From an uncultured Eubacteriales bacterium (GTDB lineage: Bacteria; Bacillota; Clostridia; Oscillospirales; Oscillospiraceae), in assembly GCA_900544975.1 (NCBI GenBank), contig UQXI01000041.1:1-19565 (forward strand): a stretch of 19,565 nt of DNA, in the 5' to 3' direction. The notes beneath the pieces were generated by a model. It made no database searches, had not been told where the DNA came from, and was given only the letters and a program-made list of their open reading frames with translations. Numbering within the stretch: the stretch's first letter is position 1; every line of letters begins with the position of its first letter. A program made the position numbers and the translations under genes. This document shows, in pieces, positions 1 through 8,507 of the stretch.

Positions 1-3000
1 GGGTGGCGCTCATGCCGTTCATGAGGCCGCGGGCAATGACGTAATCGGTGTAGGCATGGTACCAGGCCTTGGTGTTCAGGTCGGTGAAGGTCTTGCTGAA
101 ACAGCCCTCGCCGCCGTCACAGGTCTTGTACTCAATGTTCTCTGCCCCCTCTATGCGGGCATTTTCTGTCACAATCAGATTCACATTGGGAGCCACAACC
201 AGCTTCCCCTCGATGCAAAGCTTGCCGTCAATGGTCACATCCTTTGTCACGGTGACAGTCTTGCCCTCGGGAACGCAGGAGCCATCGTTATATGGAATAT
301 CGGTCTTGCCGTCCCAGCACACAGTGGGGAGGGTTTCCAGGTCATGGAAGGCCACTGCCGTATTCTTCTGGCTGTTGAGCACCGCCACAATCTGGGCATT
401 GCTGCGGAAGGCATACCAGCCGATGTCCCGGAGCTTGCCGTTCAGCTCTACATAGGTGGGCCCCACGGGCACCTCGTTATAATTCTCATCCCATGCATAT
501 CCGGACAGCGCGGTTCCGCCCAGATAGGTGAGCGCTTCCGGCAGATGAATGGATTCCAGCGGCGTATTATTGAAGGCACCCTCTCCAATGTAGGTCACGC
601 CGTCCGGCAAGTCAATGGAGGTCAGGGACTGGCACTCCATAAAGGCAAAGCTTTCAATCCGCTCCAGGGTGGAGGGCAGCGTCACGGAGGTGGCGTTGAC
701 CTGATTGCTCAGGCCATACCGGCCGATGGAGGTGACCCCTTCTCCTACCACAATCTCGGTATAGCGGTCGCCGGAAAAGGCGCTTTCACCCCAGTTTTTC
801 ATGGTTCCAGGAATCTCCAGGGTATCCACATCCCAGCTGAAGCCAGTGGAAGCATCCCAACCCAGGTAGGCAAGGCCGTGGGCCTCCACGGTTTCCAGAC
901 TCTTGGGGATGTTGATGGAGCTGATATTGAACATCTGGTCAAAGGCCCGCTCGCCGATGTCGGTGATCGTGTCCGGGAGGGTCAGCTTCCGGAGGCTCAG
1001 ATTCTGGAAGAACACCCGGGTTTTAATGCTGGTGACGGTGTAGGTCTTGTCATCGCCCTCGCAGTAGGCGGTTTCCGGCACGACGATCTCCTCGTCGCCG
1101 GTCTCGTCGTTGAAGGCGATGATCTGGACCGAATCGTCCGAGATGGGCATATAGGTGAAGATGCCGTCGTTGAACTGAATGCCGGAATAACCGGTAAAGG
1201 GTACGCCGTTGAGCAGAATCTCATGGCCGAAGCCGCTACGGCGCAGGGCGACGGCGGCGTCCTCGGTTTTTACGTTGACCGTGGTATGGACGCCATGGTT
1301 ATTTCCCCACAGATAGAAAGCGTCCTGGCCAATGGTCTTCACGCCGCTGCCGATGTTCACGGTGTCCACGCCCTCGGCGTAAATGAACGCATTCATGCCG
1401 ATGGACTCCACGCTGTCGGGAATGGTGATCTCCCGGGTGTTGGTGAGCCAGGCGAACGCCCAATCATCGATTTCCTGGAGCTTCTCCGGCAGAATCACCT
1501 GTTCCAGGCCGGAGCCATAGAAAGCCGCATAACCGATTTTGGCGACGGACTCGGGAATCTGAATCCGGGTGAGGTCGGTGCAGTTCCAGAACATACCCTC
1601 GGGAATTTCTTCCAGGTTGTTAGGCAGAGACGCATAGCTAAGGCTTCCACAGCCATAGAAGATGTTCTTGCCAAAGGCCGCAACACTGCGGGGAATGGTC
1701 ACCTTTGTCAGTTCCGTACAGGAAAAGAAGGCGCTGTCCCCAATGGTCTCCAAACCCTCGGGCAAATCGGCCACTGTCACGCCACTGAAGTAGAAAGCCT
1801 CTTCTCCGATGGTCTTCAGATTTTTAGGAATGGGAATCTCTGCCGGGACGGAATAGAACGCCCAGCGGTCAATCTGCTCCACGCTGTCCGGCATGGTGAC
1901 GCTCTCCAGGCTAGTGCAGGAGGAAAAGGCGCTCTCGCCGATGACCTTCACCGTATTCGGAATTACCACGGAGGTGATATCCATATTGGAGAAGGCCCCA
2001 TAGCCAATGGAGGTGACGGAGAAGGTTTTTTCGTTGTAGGTCACAGAGGCGGGAATTTCCACGCTACCGGACAGCTGGCTGTAGCCGCTCCAATCTGAGC
2101 CGGGCTCCTTGGTCAACTGCACCTCGTCGGGGCCCGTAACCTTGTACCAGAAGTCTCCCGACTGGAAGCGGTCGTTGAGCTCCGGCGCCTCGCCGTAGCA
2201 TAACCGCACGGGGACGCCCTGGCCCACGGTGACCAGCGCATAGGCCGTGAGGCCGGAAGTTGCCGTAGCGGATATCTCCACCACGCCGTCGGCCACACCA
2301 GTCACCACGCCAGTTTCATCCACCGTGGCAATGGACTCGTCCTGAGACGCCCACTGGAGCACCGTATCCGCCATGCGGTCAGGCTTGATGGAGGCCTGAA
2401 TTTGGACCTGCCCGCCCACTTCCACATGGGCGGAGGTGAGGGTCAGGCTTTGGGGGCCGATGTCCACAAAAGTGAGTACCTCATTGTGGGCATAATCCTC
2501 CACCAGCACACCAATTCTCCCGGGGTTCTTGCCGCTGAGGGCCAGTTTTTGCGCCAGTCCCGTCACATCCAGGGTCACAGAGACCTCTTGGCCCGGCTGG
2601 GTGACGGAATCAAACTCGTCCGTGGTACTCAAATACCAATACTGCTGGGTGCTGTCCAGAATCCGGATCCGCTGGAGATAATAATTGTCGCTGACGGTCA
2701 GGGTCAGATAGATGCTGCCGTCCTTTTCATAAAGCTGGGGCTGAGAAACCTGGGGGCGGGTGTCATCCAGATAGAACCGGTAGCTGAGCTTCTGAGGCTC
2801 CCCGCCTGCCGCTGGGGTGGCTTCAATGTTGAAATAATAATATTGATTGCTCTCGGCCCATGGGCCACTGTTCAACGCTCCCTCAGTATCCCCTTCCCCG
2901 GAGAGGCGGCCATTCCAGCCGGGGTTGTAGAGAACGGCGGTATAGCCTCCAGCAGAGGCATTGTAGTAGGTCTTTCTGCATCGGCCCAGGTCTCCGGTGG

Positions 3001-5791
3001 ACCAGAGTACGTTCCCTTCGTCATCGGTGATGCTTTGAGTGAGGCTTGTCACGTTTCTCAGCAGGCAGATCTGGGAGACTAGCTGGCGGTTGCCCTTCCG
3101 GGGGCCGAAAGACATCTTGGATGCATCGTAGCTCCCAGTGACGGCGTTGTAACCCATATAATAGCCATAGCCTGTGTTGTCAACGTCCCCCAGGATGGTT
3201 CCCGCCATGTTCACATCCCTGCCCAGATCGGCATCGAACACATCCAGATTGGCCCAGTCTCCATAGAAGCCCAAAAACGGTAGGCTCAGGTCAATTCCGT
3301 CCTCTTCCCCGGCATATAGGAAGGTAAAGCCCTCCACATAGGTGCCGTTTTCAAAGTTCTCTTCCAAGTATCTTTTTCCCGCCGCAGTCAGGGAAACAGT
3401 GACCGTAAAGGAAGCCGTCCCCTCCGCCGGGACGGTTACGCTGCCGTCCTGTGCTCCGGTATAGGAGACCTGCACCTCCTGGGCAGTGAGCGCCTTTTCC
3501 TCATTGGCCGCAAAGGTCAGCTCCGTACCCTCCAGGCCAGTGACCGTCTCCACCAGAACGGCGGTATCTAGGGTGTAGGTCTTGGGGGACTGGGTCATGT
3601 TGGTGACGGTGACGGTATAGTCGTAGACGCCGTCCTCATTGGAGCCCACCTCGGCCTTAGGGCGTCCGCCGTCCACGGTGAGATAAGCACCAGACTGGAT
3701 GGCGTTATACACATTGGCAACGCCTGCGCCCTGAAGGCGGACAGAGAAGCAGGTACCACTGTCATTGTCCACCGTGGGAATTGCCGTGGACATCAACAAA
3801 TTGGTCACGCAGTCCACCAGGGCTTCTCCTTCCAGGCCGTATTGCTCCTTTACGTACTGCCGGGCAATGGCGGAGAGACCTGCCATGTGGGGCGTCGCCA
3901 TGGAGGTACCGCTATAGGAGTCATATCCGCCTCCGATGACGGAGGAGGTGATATTGCCCCCGGGTGCGGAGATCTCTGGCTTGATGGACAGATCCGGAGC
4001 GGGGCCCTGGGAGGAGAAGGAGCTGACCTGATAGGCGTCGGGGCTGGGGGCCGCTCCGTAATAACCTGCGGAGAAGGACACCCGCTTGTCCTCTGCGTCC
4101 TTTAGAAGCTGCCCGGCTTCCTTGGAGACGCCAATGACGGGAACGGTCAGGTTGGTCAGGGCGGGGGTGATGAGGCTGCCGTCCTCATTGTTGTAAATAA
4201 TCACACCGATGGCACCAGCTTCGGCGGCATTGGCGGCCTTTTCGTCAAAGGTGATGGCGCCCCGGGTGATGACCGCCAGCTTGCCGGTAAGGTCCAGTCC
4301 CTCAAAGTCCGCCCGCTCCCCGAGACCGGGAACTGTCACATATTCCACGGTTCTTCCCTCGAAGGTATCCAAGAAATCCAGGGAGGTCTGGGTATTGTAA
4401 TCAGCGGCATTGTGATAGGGTACATAAGTATCCCCCAGCAGAAACCGCTGGGTCATATACGCGGCATTGTCCACGCTGGCCACGGTGACCGGTATGGACA
4501 GAGACCCAGGAGAGCCTACAATGCCGTTATCCGGGTACTGGGTCAGAGTCAGATTATTGCCATAGGGATTGTGATAAGTAGAGGAGGTCTCATTGCCGGA
4601 GGCTACCAATACGTTGATGCCCGCCTCCTTCGCCCGGGTATAGACGCCACTGTAGGTGAGATATCCGTCCACCTCCTGGCTGGGATCGTCGTTGTATTCG
4701 GCAAAGCCAGCGGGAGAGCCCAGGGAGAGGTTGGCTGCATCTGCGCCCAGCTTTACCGCATCGTCCAGACCCGCCAGAATGATATCGTCGCTGGTGGAGC
4801 CGGAGCCGTCGCTGAAGACCTTCATCACCAGAAGCTGGGCATTGGGGGCCACGCCGAAGAAGTCCTCACCGTTGTTGCCCGCCACCGTACCAGCCACATG
4901 GACACCGTGGTCAATGTCCGCCTCGGTGCTGGCGTCTCCCTCCGCGTAGTCAAAGCCAAAGGGGATTTTTTCGCTGACGTATACCTCGTCGGCGGTGGTC
5001 ATGCCGCAGGCGAGACCTTTTTCCAGGAGCTTCTGGATGTCCTCCCTGGTATACTTGGCTTCGGTGGGCATAACGGAAAAAGCTTCGTGATCCGTATCCA
5101 TGCCCGTGTCCAGAACAGCCACCACCGTGCCGGCGCCATCATACCCCAGCTCGTTGGCCTCGGTAGCGCCTACCATGCCGGAGGAGCTGGCCATGGAGAT
5201 TGTGGACTCCGTTTCCCTTCCGGTATCCGGCAGCGCGTACTGCTCCGCCACAAAAGCCACCTTGACCTCCTTCATCTCCCGGACCGCCTCCAGGTCTCCA
5301 TAGGGAATTCGAATGGAGAAGCCGTTGAGCGCCGCCGTATAGTCATATTCTAAGCTGGACGCTCCGTTGACGGACTGAGTACCGGCACTTCCGTGGAGGG
5401 CACGAATCTTTGCCTTCACGGAAGCGTGGGAATCTTCCAGGGCTTGCGCCTGGGCGATGCCCTGGCCGGTGGCCCCATAGGTCTGCAGCTCCAGGCCCGC
5501 CTCATTGGCACAGGCCAGAAGTGGCGCATCCTCCAGCTCCACAATCACGGTCACAATGTCGTTTTTCTGATACCGGCTGCTCTTAACTTCCGGAAGCTGC
5601 ACCTGGGTATCCTCTCCCAAGGTTCCTTCCTGAGGCTGAAGTAGAATTTCACGGTCCGCTAGGATCAGATTTTCCTTGTTCGTCCAAGCCGCAATCAGCC
5701 CGTCTTCCTCCGCCGCGTAAGCAACGGGAACAAAGCCCACGCCGGTCAAAAACAGGGACACAACCAGGACAATCGCCAACAGTTTTTTCAT
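1..5791 (-). CDS. Cell-surface S8 (subtilisin-like) serine protease with BspA-type leucine-rich repeats and C-terminal SLH anchor (3' end outside window)
   Basis: Reading from ATG at 5791 the frame stays open to the window edge (1930 codons, incomplete). A Shine-Dalgarno GGGTGA lies just upstream. Residues 1-27 are a signal peptide (MKK, hydrophobic core, AYA cleavage). About 60-190 resembles an I9-type propeptide. The subtilase triad is visible as D228 (LDTGMD), H295 (DHGVHVAG) and S630 (GTSMATPHMAG), with oxyanion N400 (VASGNE). A protease-associated insert lies at about 483-565 and a beta-sandwich Fn3-like segment at 700-810. A Big_2-like Ig domain is at about 1107-1170. Two blocks of LRR_5/BspA repeats (motif such as IGESAF, followed by LxxVTIP) occupy about 1260-1500 and 1584-1780. 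An SLH domain begins near 1895 (FTDLNTKAWYHAY). The inferred product is an exported protease held on the secondary cell-wall polymer, its repeats possibly binding host or neighbour ligands. Domain assignment is by motif recognition; the substrate is unknown. Confidence 0.93.
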   Translation of the reverse strand, partial: MKKLLAIVLVVSLFLTGVGFVPVAYAAEEDGLIAAWTNKENLILADREILLQPQEGTLGEDTQVQLPEVKSSRYQKNDIVTVIVELEDAPLLACANEAGLELQTYGATGQGIAQAQALEDSHASVKAKIRALHGSAGTQSVNGASSLEYDYTAALNGFSIRIPYGDLEAVREMKEVKVAFVAEQYALPDTGRETESTISMASSSGMVGATEANELGYDGAGTVVAVLDTGMDTDHEAFSVMPTEAKYTREDIQKLLEKGLACGMTTADEVYVSEKIPFGFDYAEGDASTEADIDHGVHVAGTVAGNNGEDFFGVAPNAQLLVMKVFSDGSGSTSDDIILAGLDDAVKLGADAANLSLGSPAGFAEYNDDPSQEVDGYLTYSGVYTRAKEAGINVLVASGNETSSTYHNPYGNNLTLTQYPDNGIVGSPGSLSIPVTVASVDNAAYMTQRFLLGDTYVPYHNAADYNTQTSLDFLDTFEGRTVEYVTVPGLGERADFEGLDLTGKLAVITRGAITFDEKAANAAEAGAIGVIIYNNEDGSLITPALTNLTVPVIGVSKEAGQLLKDAEDKRVSFSAGYYGAAPSPDAYQVSSFSSQGPAPDLSIKPEISAPGGNITSSVIGGGYDSYSGTSMATPHMAGLSAIARQYVKEQYGLEGEALVDCVTNLLMSTAIPTVDNDSGTCFSVRLQGAGVANVYNAIQSGAYLTVDGGRPKAEVGSNEDGVYDYTVTVTNMTQSPKTYTLDTAVLVETVTGLEGTELTFAANEEKALTAQEVQVSYTGAQDGSVTVPAEGTASFTVTVSLTAAGKRYLEENFENGTYVEGFTFLYAGEEDGIDLSLPFLGFYGDWANLDVFDADLGRDVNMAGTILGDVDNTGYGYYMGYNAVTGSYDASKMSFGPRKGNRQLVSQICLLRNVTSLTQSITDDEGNVLWSTGDLGRCRKTYYNASAGGYTAVLYNPGWNGRLSGEGDTEGALNSGPWAESNQYYYFNIEATPAAGGEPQKLSYRFYLDDTRPQVSQPQLYEKDGSIYLTLTVSDNYYLQRIRILDSTQQYWYLSTTDEFDSVTQPGQEVSVTLDVTGLAQKLALSGKNPGRIGVLVEDYAHNEVLTFVDIGPQSLTLTSAHVEVGGQVQIQASIKPDRMADTVLQWASQDESIATVDETGVVTGVADGVVEISATATSGLTAYALVTVGQGVPVRLCYGEAPELNDRFQSGDFWYKVTGPDEVQLTKEPGSDWSGYSQLSGSVEIPASVTYNEKTFSVTSIGYGAFSNMDITSVVIPNTVKVIGESAFSSCTSLESVTMPDSVEQIDRWAFYSVPAEIPIPKNLKTIGEEAFYFSGVTVADLPEGLETIGDSAFFSCTELTKVTIPRSVAAFGKNIFYGCGSLSYASLPNNLEEIPEGMFWNCTDLTRIQIPESVAKIGYAAFYGSGLEQVILPEKLQEIDDWAFAWLTNTREITIPDSVESIGMNAFIYAEGVDTVNIGSGVKTIGQDAFYLWGNNHGVHTTVNVKTEDAAVALRRSGFGHEILLNGVPFTGYSGIQFNDGIFTYMPISDDSVQIIAFNDETGDEEIVVPETAYCEGDDKTYTVTSIKTRVFFQNLSLRKLTLPDTITDIGERAFDQMFNISSINIPKSLETVEAHGLAYLGWDASTGFSWDVDTLEIPGTMKNWGESAFSGDRYTEIVVGEGVTSIGRYGLSNQVNATSVTLPSTLERIESFAFMECQSLTSIDLPDGVTYIGEGAFNNTPLESIHLPEALTYLGGTALSGYAWDENYNEVPVGPTYVELNGKLRDIGWYAFRSNAQIVAVLNSQKNTAVAFHDLETLPTVCWDGKTDIPYNDGSCVPEGKTVTVTKDVTIDGKLCIEGKLVVAPNVNLIVTENARIEGAENIEYKTCDGGEGCFSKTFTDLNTKAWYHAYTDYVIARGLMNGMSAT

Positions 5792-5822
5792 TTCGTACTC
5801 ACCCTTTTCTGAAATTCCACAA

Positions 5823-5862
5823 CTTGCGTTGTAGTGCAACAATAGTATCACATCTACGCAAG
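5823..5862. promoter_or_regulatory. Inverted repeat bracketing the protease -10 box (possible operator)
   Basis: CTTGCGT at 5823-5829 is exactly the reverse complement of ACGCAAG at 5856-5862. One arm sits in the -35/-10 spacer and the other just beyond the predicted start. A smaller dyad, GTTG-N5-CAAC, lies inside at 5828-5840. Placement suggests a repressor site, perhaps for the divergently encoded ArsR-type protein. This is inference: the arms are far apart (26 bases) and could instead be two half-sites or chance. Confidence 0.4.
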
Positions 5863-5870
5863 TAAAGCAA
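5842..5870 (-). promoter_or_regulatory. Candidate sigma-A promoter of the surface protease
   Basis: On the minus strand a TTGCTT -35 box (5865-5870) is separated by 17 bases from a TACTAT -10 box (5842-5847), which puts the predicted start near 5835, about 45 bases before the protease ATG. The spacing and sequence fit a vegetative promoter. It is a by-eye match. Confidence 0.6.
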
Positions 5871-5936
5871 GCACTTTTTTCGCTTTTCTGCATCTTTCAG
5901 GCAGGGGTACCGTAGTTCCTTTTGGGAGAAATTGTC

Positions 5937-5952
5937 CCAGGTTTGTTCCTGG
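5937..5952. promoter_or_regulatory. Short dyad upstream of the regulator promoter
   Basis: CCAGG-TTTGTT-CCTGG forms a 5-bp dyad about 20 bases upstream of the regulator -35 box. An overlapping TGGGA/TCCCA pair lies at 5923-5939. Either could be an autoregulatory operator for the adjacent winged-helix gene. The support is only symmetry and position. Confidence 0.25.
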
Positions 5953-5971
5953 TTTCTCGGAAAAGAACGTA

Positions 5972-6000
5972 TTGACTTTTCGGCTTCCCGTCACTACAAT
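5972..6000 (+). promoter_or_regulatory. Sigma-A-type promoter of the ArsR-type regulator
   Basis: TTGACT (5972-5977) and TACAAT (5995-6000) are separated by exactly 17 bases, each differing from consensus by one base. The predicted start falls near 6007, leaving a leader of about 40 bases before the ATG at 6046. This also argues against the longer upstream in-frame start at 5932, which would lie upstream of the promoter. Confidence 0.75.
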
Positions 6001-6045
6001 CAAATTGAGCCATTGCATGGCCATACAACAAAGCAGGAGGTTCCC

Positions 6046-7101
6046 ATGGAAATTCTCTGTCACAATAATTACTGCCCGGAGATGGAATGCATCAGTCTTC
6101 TGGAGCAACGCTTCGACACCCGCCCCACCGCTGTAAACAGCGTGGAGGCCCTAGCCTCCAGACTGACCGAGCGGTACAACATCCCCGGCTTTGAGCTGGA
6201 ACCCCTTTTGAATCCACTGGCAGAACTGGAGCGGACGGTGAACGGCGGCCTTACCGTCAGTGAGGACAAACTGAAATTCTATTTCACCATTCGGGACAAG
6301 GGGCAGTCCTCCCTGGCAGGATTCCTACTTCCAGAGTTGAAATCCCAGCAGCAGTTCCAAGGGTTGACAGAAGAAGACCGGAGCGCGTTGATCAGACGGG
6401 TGCTGCGCCGCATCCTAGATGTGCCGGAAGCGGAGTTTCCCGTCTTTCCAACCCTGAACCATCTGATGGAATATCTACGGCGCAACAAACACGCCGAGGA
6501 CGTGAAGTGGATCTGTGCCACCCTGTATTGCGCCGTGGAGGAATACCTGGAGGAGCTGAACGGTATTTTGCGAATGGCGGTAGCGCTGTTCCAAGAACAC
6601 CTGCCAGACCTGAGCCAACAATATCGGCAGACTGCCCGCTACGCCAGGGAGAAGCTGCAAAACGACTTCTCCTCCCTGTTCCCGGGGATGGAGCCGGAAA
6701 AGACCTTGAAGCGGATTACGGTCTATCCCAGCATCATGGGATTTGACGGGGTGTCCTGGAATCTGGAAACCAACGATCTGTATTTCGGTATCTACTATCA
6801 AACGATCCTGACCCTGATCGAAAAGTATTCGGACCAGTCCAGCTTGCTGATCTGCAAGCTGAAGGCCGTCAGCGACAAAAGCAGGCTGGAGATTCTGCAC
6901 TGCCTGAAAGCGGGGGCTCTCAATGGACTGGAAATTGCGAACCATGTGGGCTTGTCCCCTGCAACCGTATCCCGCCATGCGAACCAACTCCGTAATGAAG
7001 GATTCCTGAGTACCACCAAGTCTGGAACCAGCGTTTTTTACAATCTTGACCGGGAAAAAATTCAAAATTTCTTTCGAGAATTGGAACACTATTTGTTGTG
7101 A
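6046..7101 (+). CDS. ArsR-type winged-helix transcriptional regulator with large unrecognised N-terminal domain
   Basis: This 351-residue protein starts at ATG 6046, chosen because AGGAGG lies 5 bases upstream and the promoter is just before it. Residues about 267-351 form an HTH_5/ArsR-like winged helix: a helix around KSRLEILHCLKAG, then a turn and recognition helix around LSPATVSRHANQLRNEGF, then a wing near TTKSGTSVFYNLD. Typical ArsR proteins are about 100-120 residues, so some 260 residues in front are extra. They look mainly helical and I do not recognise the family. The first 15 residues hold C5, H6, C10 and C15, a possible metal or redox site. It is divergent from the surface protease, with both promoters in the shared region, so control of that gene and of itself is a reasonable inference. 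The inducer is unknown. Confidence 0.85.
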   Translation: MEILCHNNYCPEMECISLLEQRFDTRPTAVNSVEALASRLTERYNIPGFELEPLLNPLAELERTVNGGLTVSEDKLKFYFTIRDKGQSSLAGFLLPELKSQQQFQGLTEEDRSALIRRVLRRILDVPEAEFPVFPTLNHLMEYLRRNKHAEDVKWICATLYCAVEEYLEELNGILRMAVALFQEHLPDLSQQYRQTARYAREKLQNDFSSLFPGMEPEKTLKRITVYPSIMGFDGVSWNLETNDLYFGIYYQTILTLIEKYSDQSSLLICKLKAVSDKSRLEILHCLKAGALNGLEIANHVGLSPATVSRHANQLRNEGFLSTTKSGTSVFYNLDREKIQNFFRELEHYLL

Positions 7102-7460
7102 AGCCATGCCGGTTTTTGAACGCTCCTTCGGGAGGATTCAGAGAGGATGGAAATGAAAAAATCATGGCAGATCGCTATGGTTATGCTGTATTGTTCAGAT
7201 GTCAAGGCAAAGCTTTCCGTGCGATGAATGCCCCACTCAAACTACCAAAATCTCAAAAAAACCGCAAAAAACGAGCCGGGTACCAGATCATACCTGACTC
7301 GTTTTTTGACGGACACATAACTTAATGGAATTAACCACATGAGGACACATCGGCCAACGGCAAAAACTTTGATCGTGGCTCTGATGCTGCCCTCTCAAGG
7401 GCGATCCTATCGCAACGCAACATGTAATATTTTTGCATTTACAACACATTAGGATGCACT
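7102..7460. other. Convergent intergenic region without a supportable gene
   Basis: Between the convergent regulator and GyrI-like genes lie 359 bases. They hold a UUCG-loop mini-hairpin (CTCC-TTCG-GGAG, 7123-7134), the bidirectional terminator at 7266-7307 and a small hairpin GCCCT-CTCA-AGGGC (7389-7402). A 75-codon plus-strand frame beginning with GTG at 7098 overlaps the regulator stop by four bases. It lacks a separate ribosome site, reads into the terminator and resembles no family I know, so I do not call it. Confidence 0.6.
7266..7307. terminator. Bidirectional intrinsic terminator
   Basis: A 10-bp perfect outer stem, AAAAAACGAG with CTCGTTTTTT, continues past one mismatch into a 6-bp inner stem (CGGGTA with TACCTG, one G-T pair) around the loop CCAGATCA. 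T-runs end both strands, so it can stop the plus-strand regulator transcript and the minus-strand transcript leaving the GyrI-like gene. Confidence 0.88.
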
Positions 7461-8102
7461 TCATTCCGCTTCTATGGCGCGGACGGGGTGGCGAATGACG
7501 GTCTTTAAATTCTCCGGCTTGCACCGCCGGGCATCGCTCAAATAGATTTCGTGGTGATACCGGCCCTGGGAGAAGTCGGTCTCATAGCCCCGCTCCCGGG
7601 CATAGGCGTCCATGGCGGCAATGGTGGCCGGCTCCTGGTCATAGGGACCCAGGTGCATGCACTGGACGCAAAGTCCCTCCTCATAGTGCAGATACTCCAC
7701 CTTGGAAAAATCCATATTCTTTTTCCTTGTCGCCTCCGCCACCGCCCAACGGAAGGCCTCCTGGCTGACAAAGTCCGGCAGACGGATGAGGGAAATCCAC
7801 TGGAACGTCTCCTTGTGTCCAAAGTCGACACTTGGAACCCCCTCCTGCCACCACAGCCCCTCCAGCGGCGGGACTACAAAATCAAAGTACCCCTCCAGGG
7901 ATTTGGCCCCCAGCTTACTCATTTTGATGGTAAAGGCAATCCCATAGAGAAGGCCAATGGCCTCTTTGTAAGCGCCGCCCTCTTGATTGGGATCTCCCAT
8001 GCCCCGGACGGCAAGAAAATTCATTGGCGGAACAGTCAAAAGCTCCGGCTTGTTTTTGGGCAGATAGAACTCCCTGTACTCTTTTTTAAAATCAAACGCC
8101 AT
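7461..8102 (-). CDS. GyrI-like small-molecule-binding domain protein
   Basis: This 213-residue protein starts at ATG 8102, supported by GGGAGGA immediately upstream. A longer in-frame extension would run back through the tfoX-like gene and is rejected. The sequence (MAFDFKKEYREFYLPKNKP, then MNFLAVRGMGDPN, later HLGPYDQEPATI and HHEIYLSDARRC near the end) matches stand-alone GyrI-like/SOUL-fold proteins. These have the effector-binding fold of AraC- and MerR-type regulators but here no DNA-binding domain. Some relatives bind or hydrolyse small hydrophobic or reactive compounds; the ligand here cannot be told. The gene follows the TfoX_N gene by 17 bases, so the two are probably co-transcribed. 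The transcript ends at the terminator 7266-7307. Confidence 0.85.
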   Translation of the reverse strand: MAFDFKKEYREFYLPKNKPELLTVPPMNFLAVRGMGDPNQEGGAYKEAIGLLYGIAFTIKMSKLGAKSLEGYFDFVVPPLEGLWWQEGVPSVDFGHKETFQWISLIRLPDFVSQEAFRWAVAEATRKKNMDFSKVEYLHYEEGLCVQCMHLGPYDQEPATIAAMDAYARERGYETDFSQGRYHHEIYLSDARRCKPENLKTVIRHPVRAIEAE

Positions 8103-8119
8103 GGCGTCTTCCTCCCATC

Positions 8120-8440
8120 TTACGTTCCTTTTTTGGATTTTGGCGCCGGCAGCGCCTGGCAGGTGACCGTGGTCAGGGCAGACAGCAGCTCCCGATTGTC
8201 CACGTTTTCCACCAAAAAATAGGGTTTTGCCCCTGGATAAGGCGCCGCCTCCGGCAAATCCGAGAAGCGGTTTCGTCCTGCATCGGTGATTTTTACAAAC
8301 AGCTGGTTGTCGCAAATCATCCCAAAAAATTTCCCGTCACAGTACAGGCCGTACTCGCCAAACATTTTTCTGTAGGCAATGTCTCCCGCCTCCTGGAGCT
8401 GATCCACAACAAACTCCACAAATGCCTGCTGAGAAGCCAT
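8120..8440 (-). CDS. TfoX N-terminal domain protein
   Basis: This 106-residue protein has AAGGAGGA upstream of its ATG at 8440. It shows the TfoX_N pattern: an initial helix (FVEFVVDQLQEAGDIAYRKM), then MFGEYGLYCDGKFFGMICDN, then a central LFVKITDAGR and PGAKPYFLVENVDNRELL. It corresponds only to the N-terminal half of the Haemophilus competence regulator; the C-terminal TfoX helix-hairpin domain is absent. Such stand-alone proteins are common in Firmicutes and have no settled function, so a role in competence should not be assumed. It lies 67 bases after dnaE with no terminator visible between, and 17 bases before the GyrI-like gene. The C-terminus is short and basic (KSKKGT). Confidence 0.88.
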   Translation of the reverse strand: MASQQAFVEFVVDQLQEAGDIAYRKMFGEYGLYCDGKFFGMICDNQLFVKITDAGRNRFSDLPEAAPYPGAKPYFLVENVDNRELLSALTTVTCQALPAPKSKKGT

Positions 8441-8507
8441 AGAATGTTTCCTCCTTTCGTTTCATTCCACCATCTCCGCCCGATTCGCCCTCACGCTGCC
8501 TCCAGCC

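Noticed and set aside
56..2098. 680-codon open frame on the plus strand opposite the protease LRR region
   Set aside because: It is antisense to a clear coding frame with recognisable LRR repeats. The repeated GC-rich codons of the LRRs keep the opposite frame open, and no ribosome site or known domain is seen.
7098..7325. 75-codon plus-strand frame overlapping the regulator stop by four bases
   Set aside because: The overlap could mean coupling, but the frame starts with GTG, has no recognisable product and runs through the bidirectional terminator.
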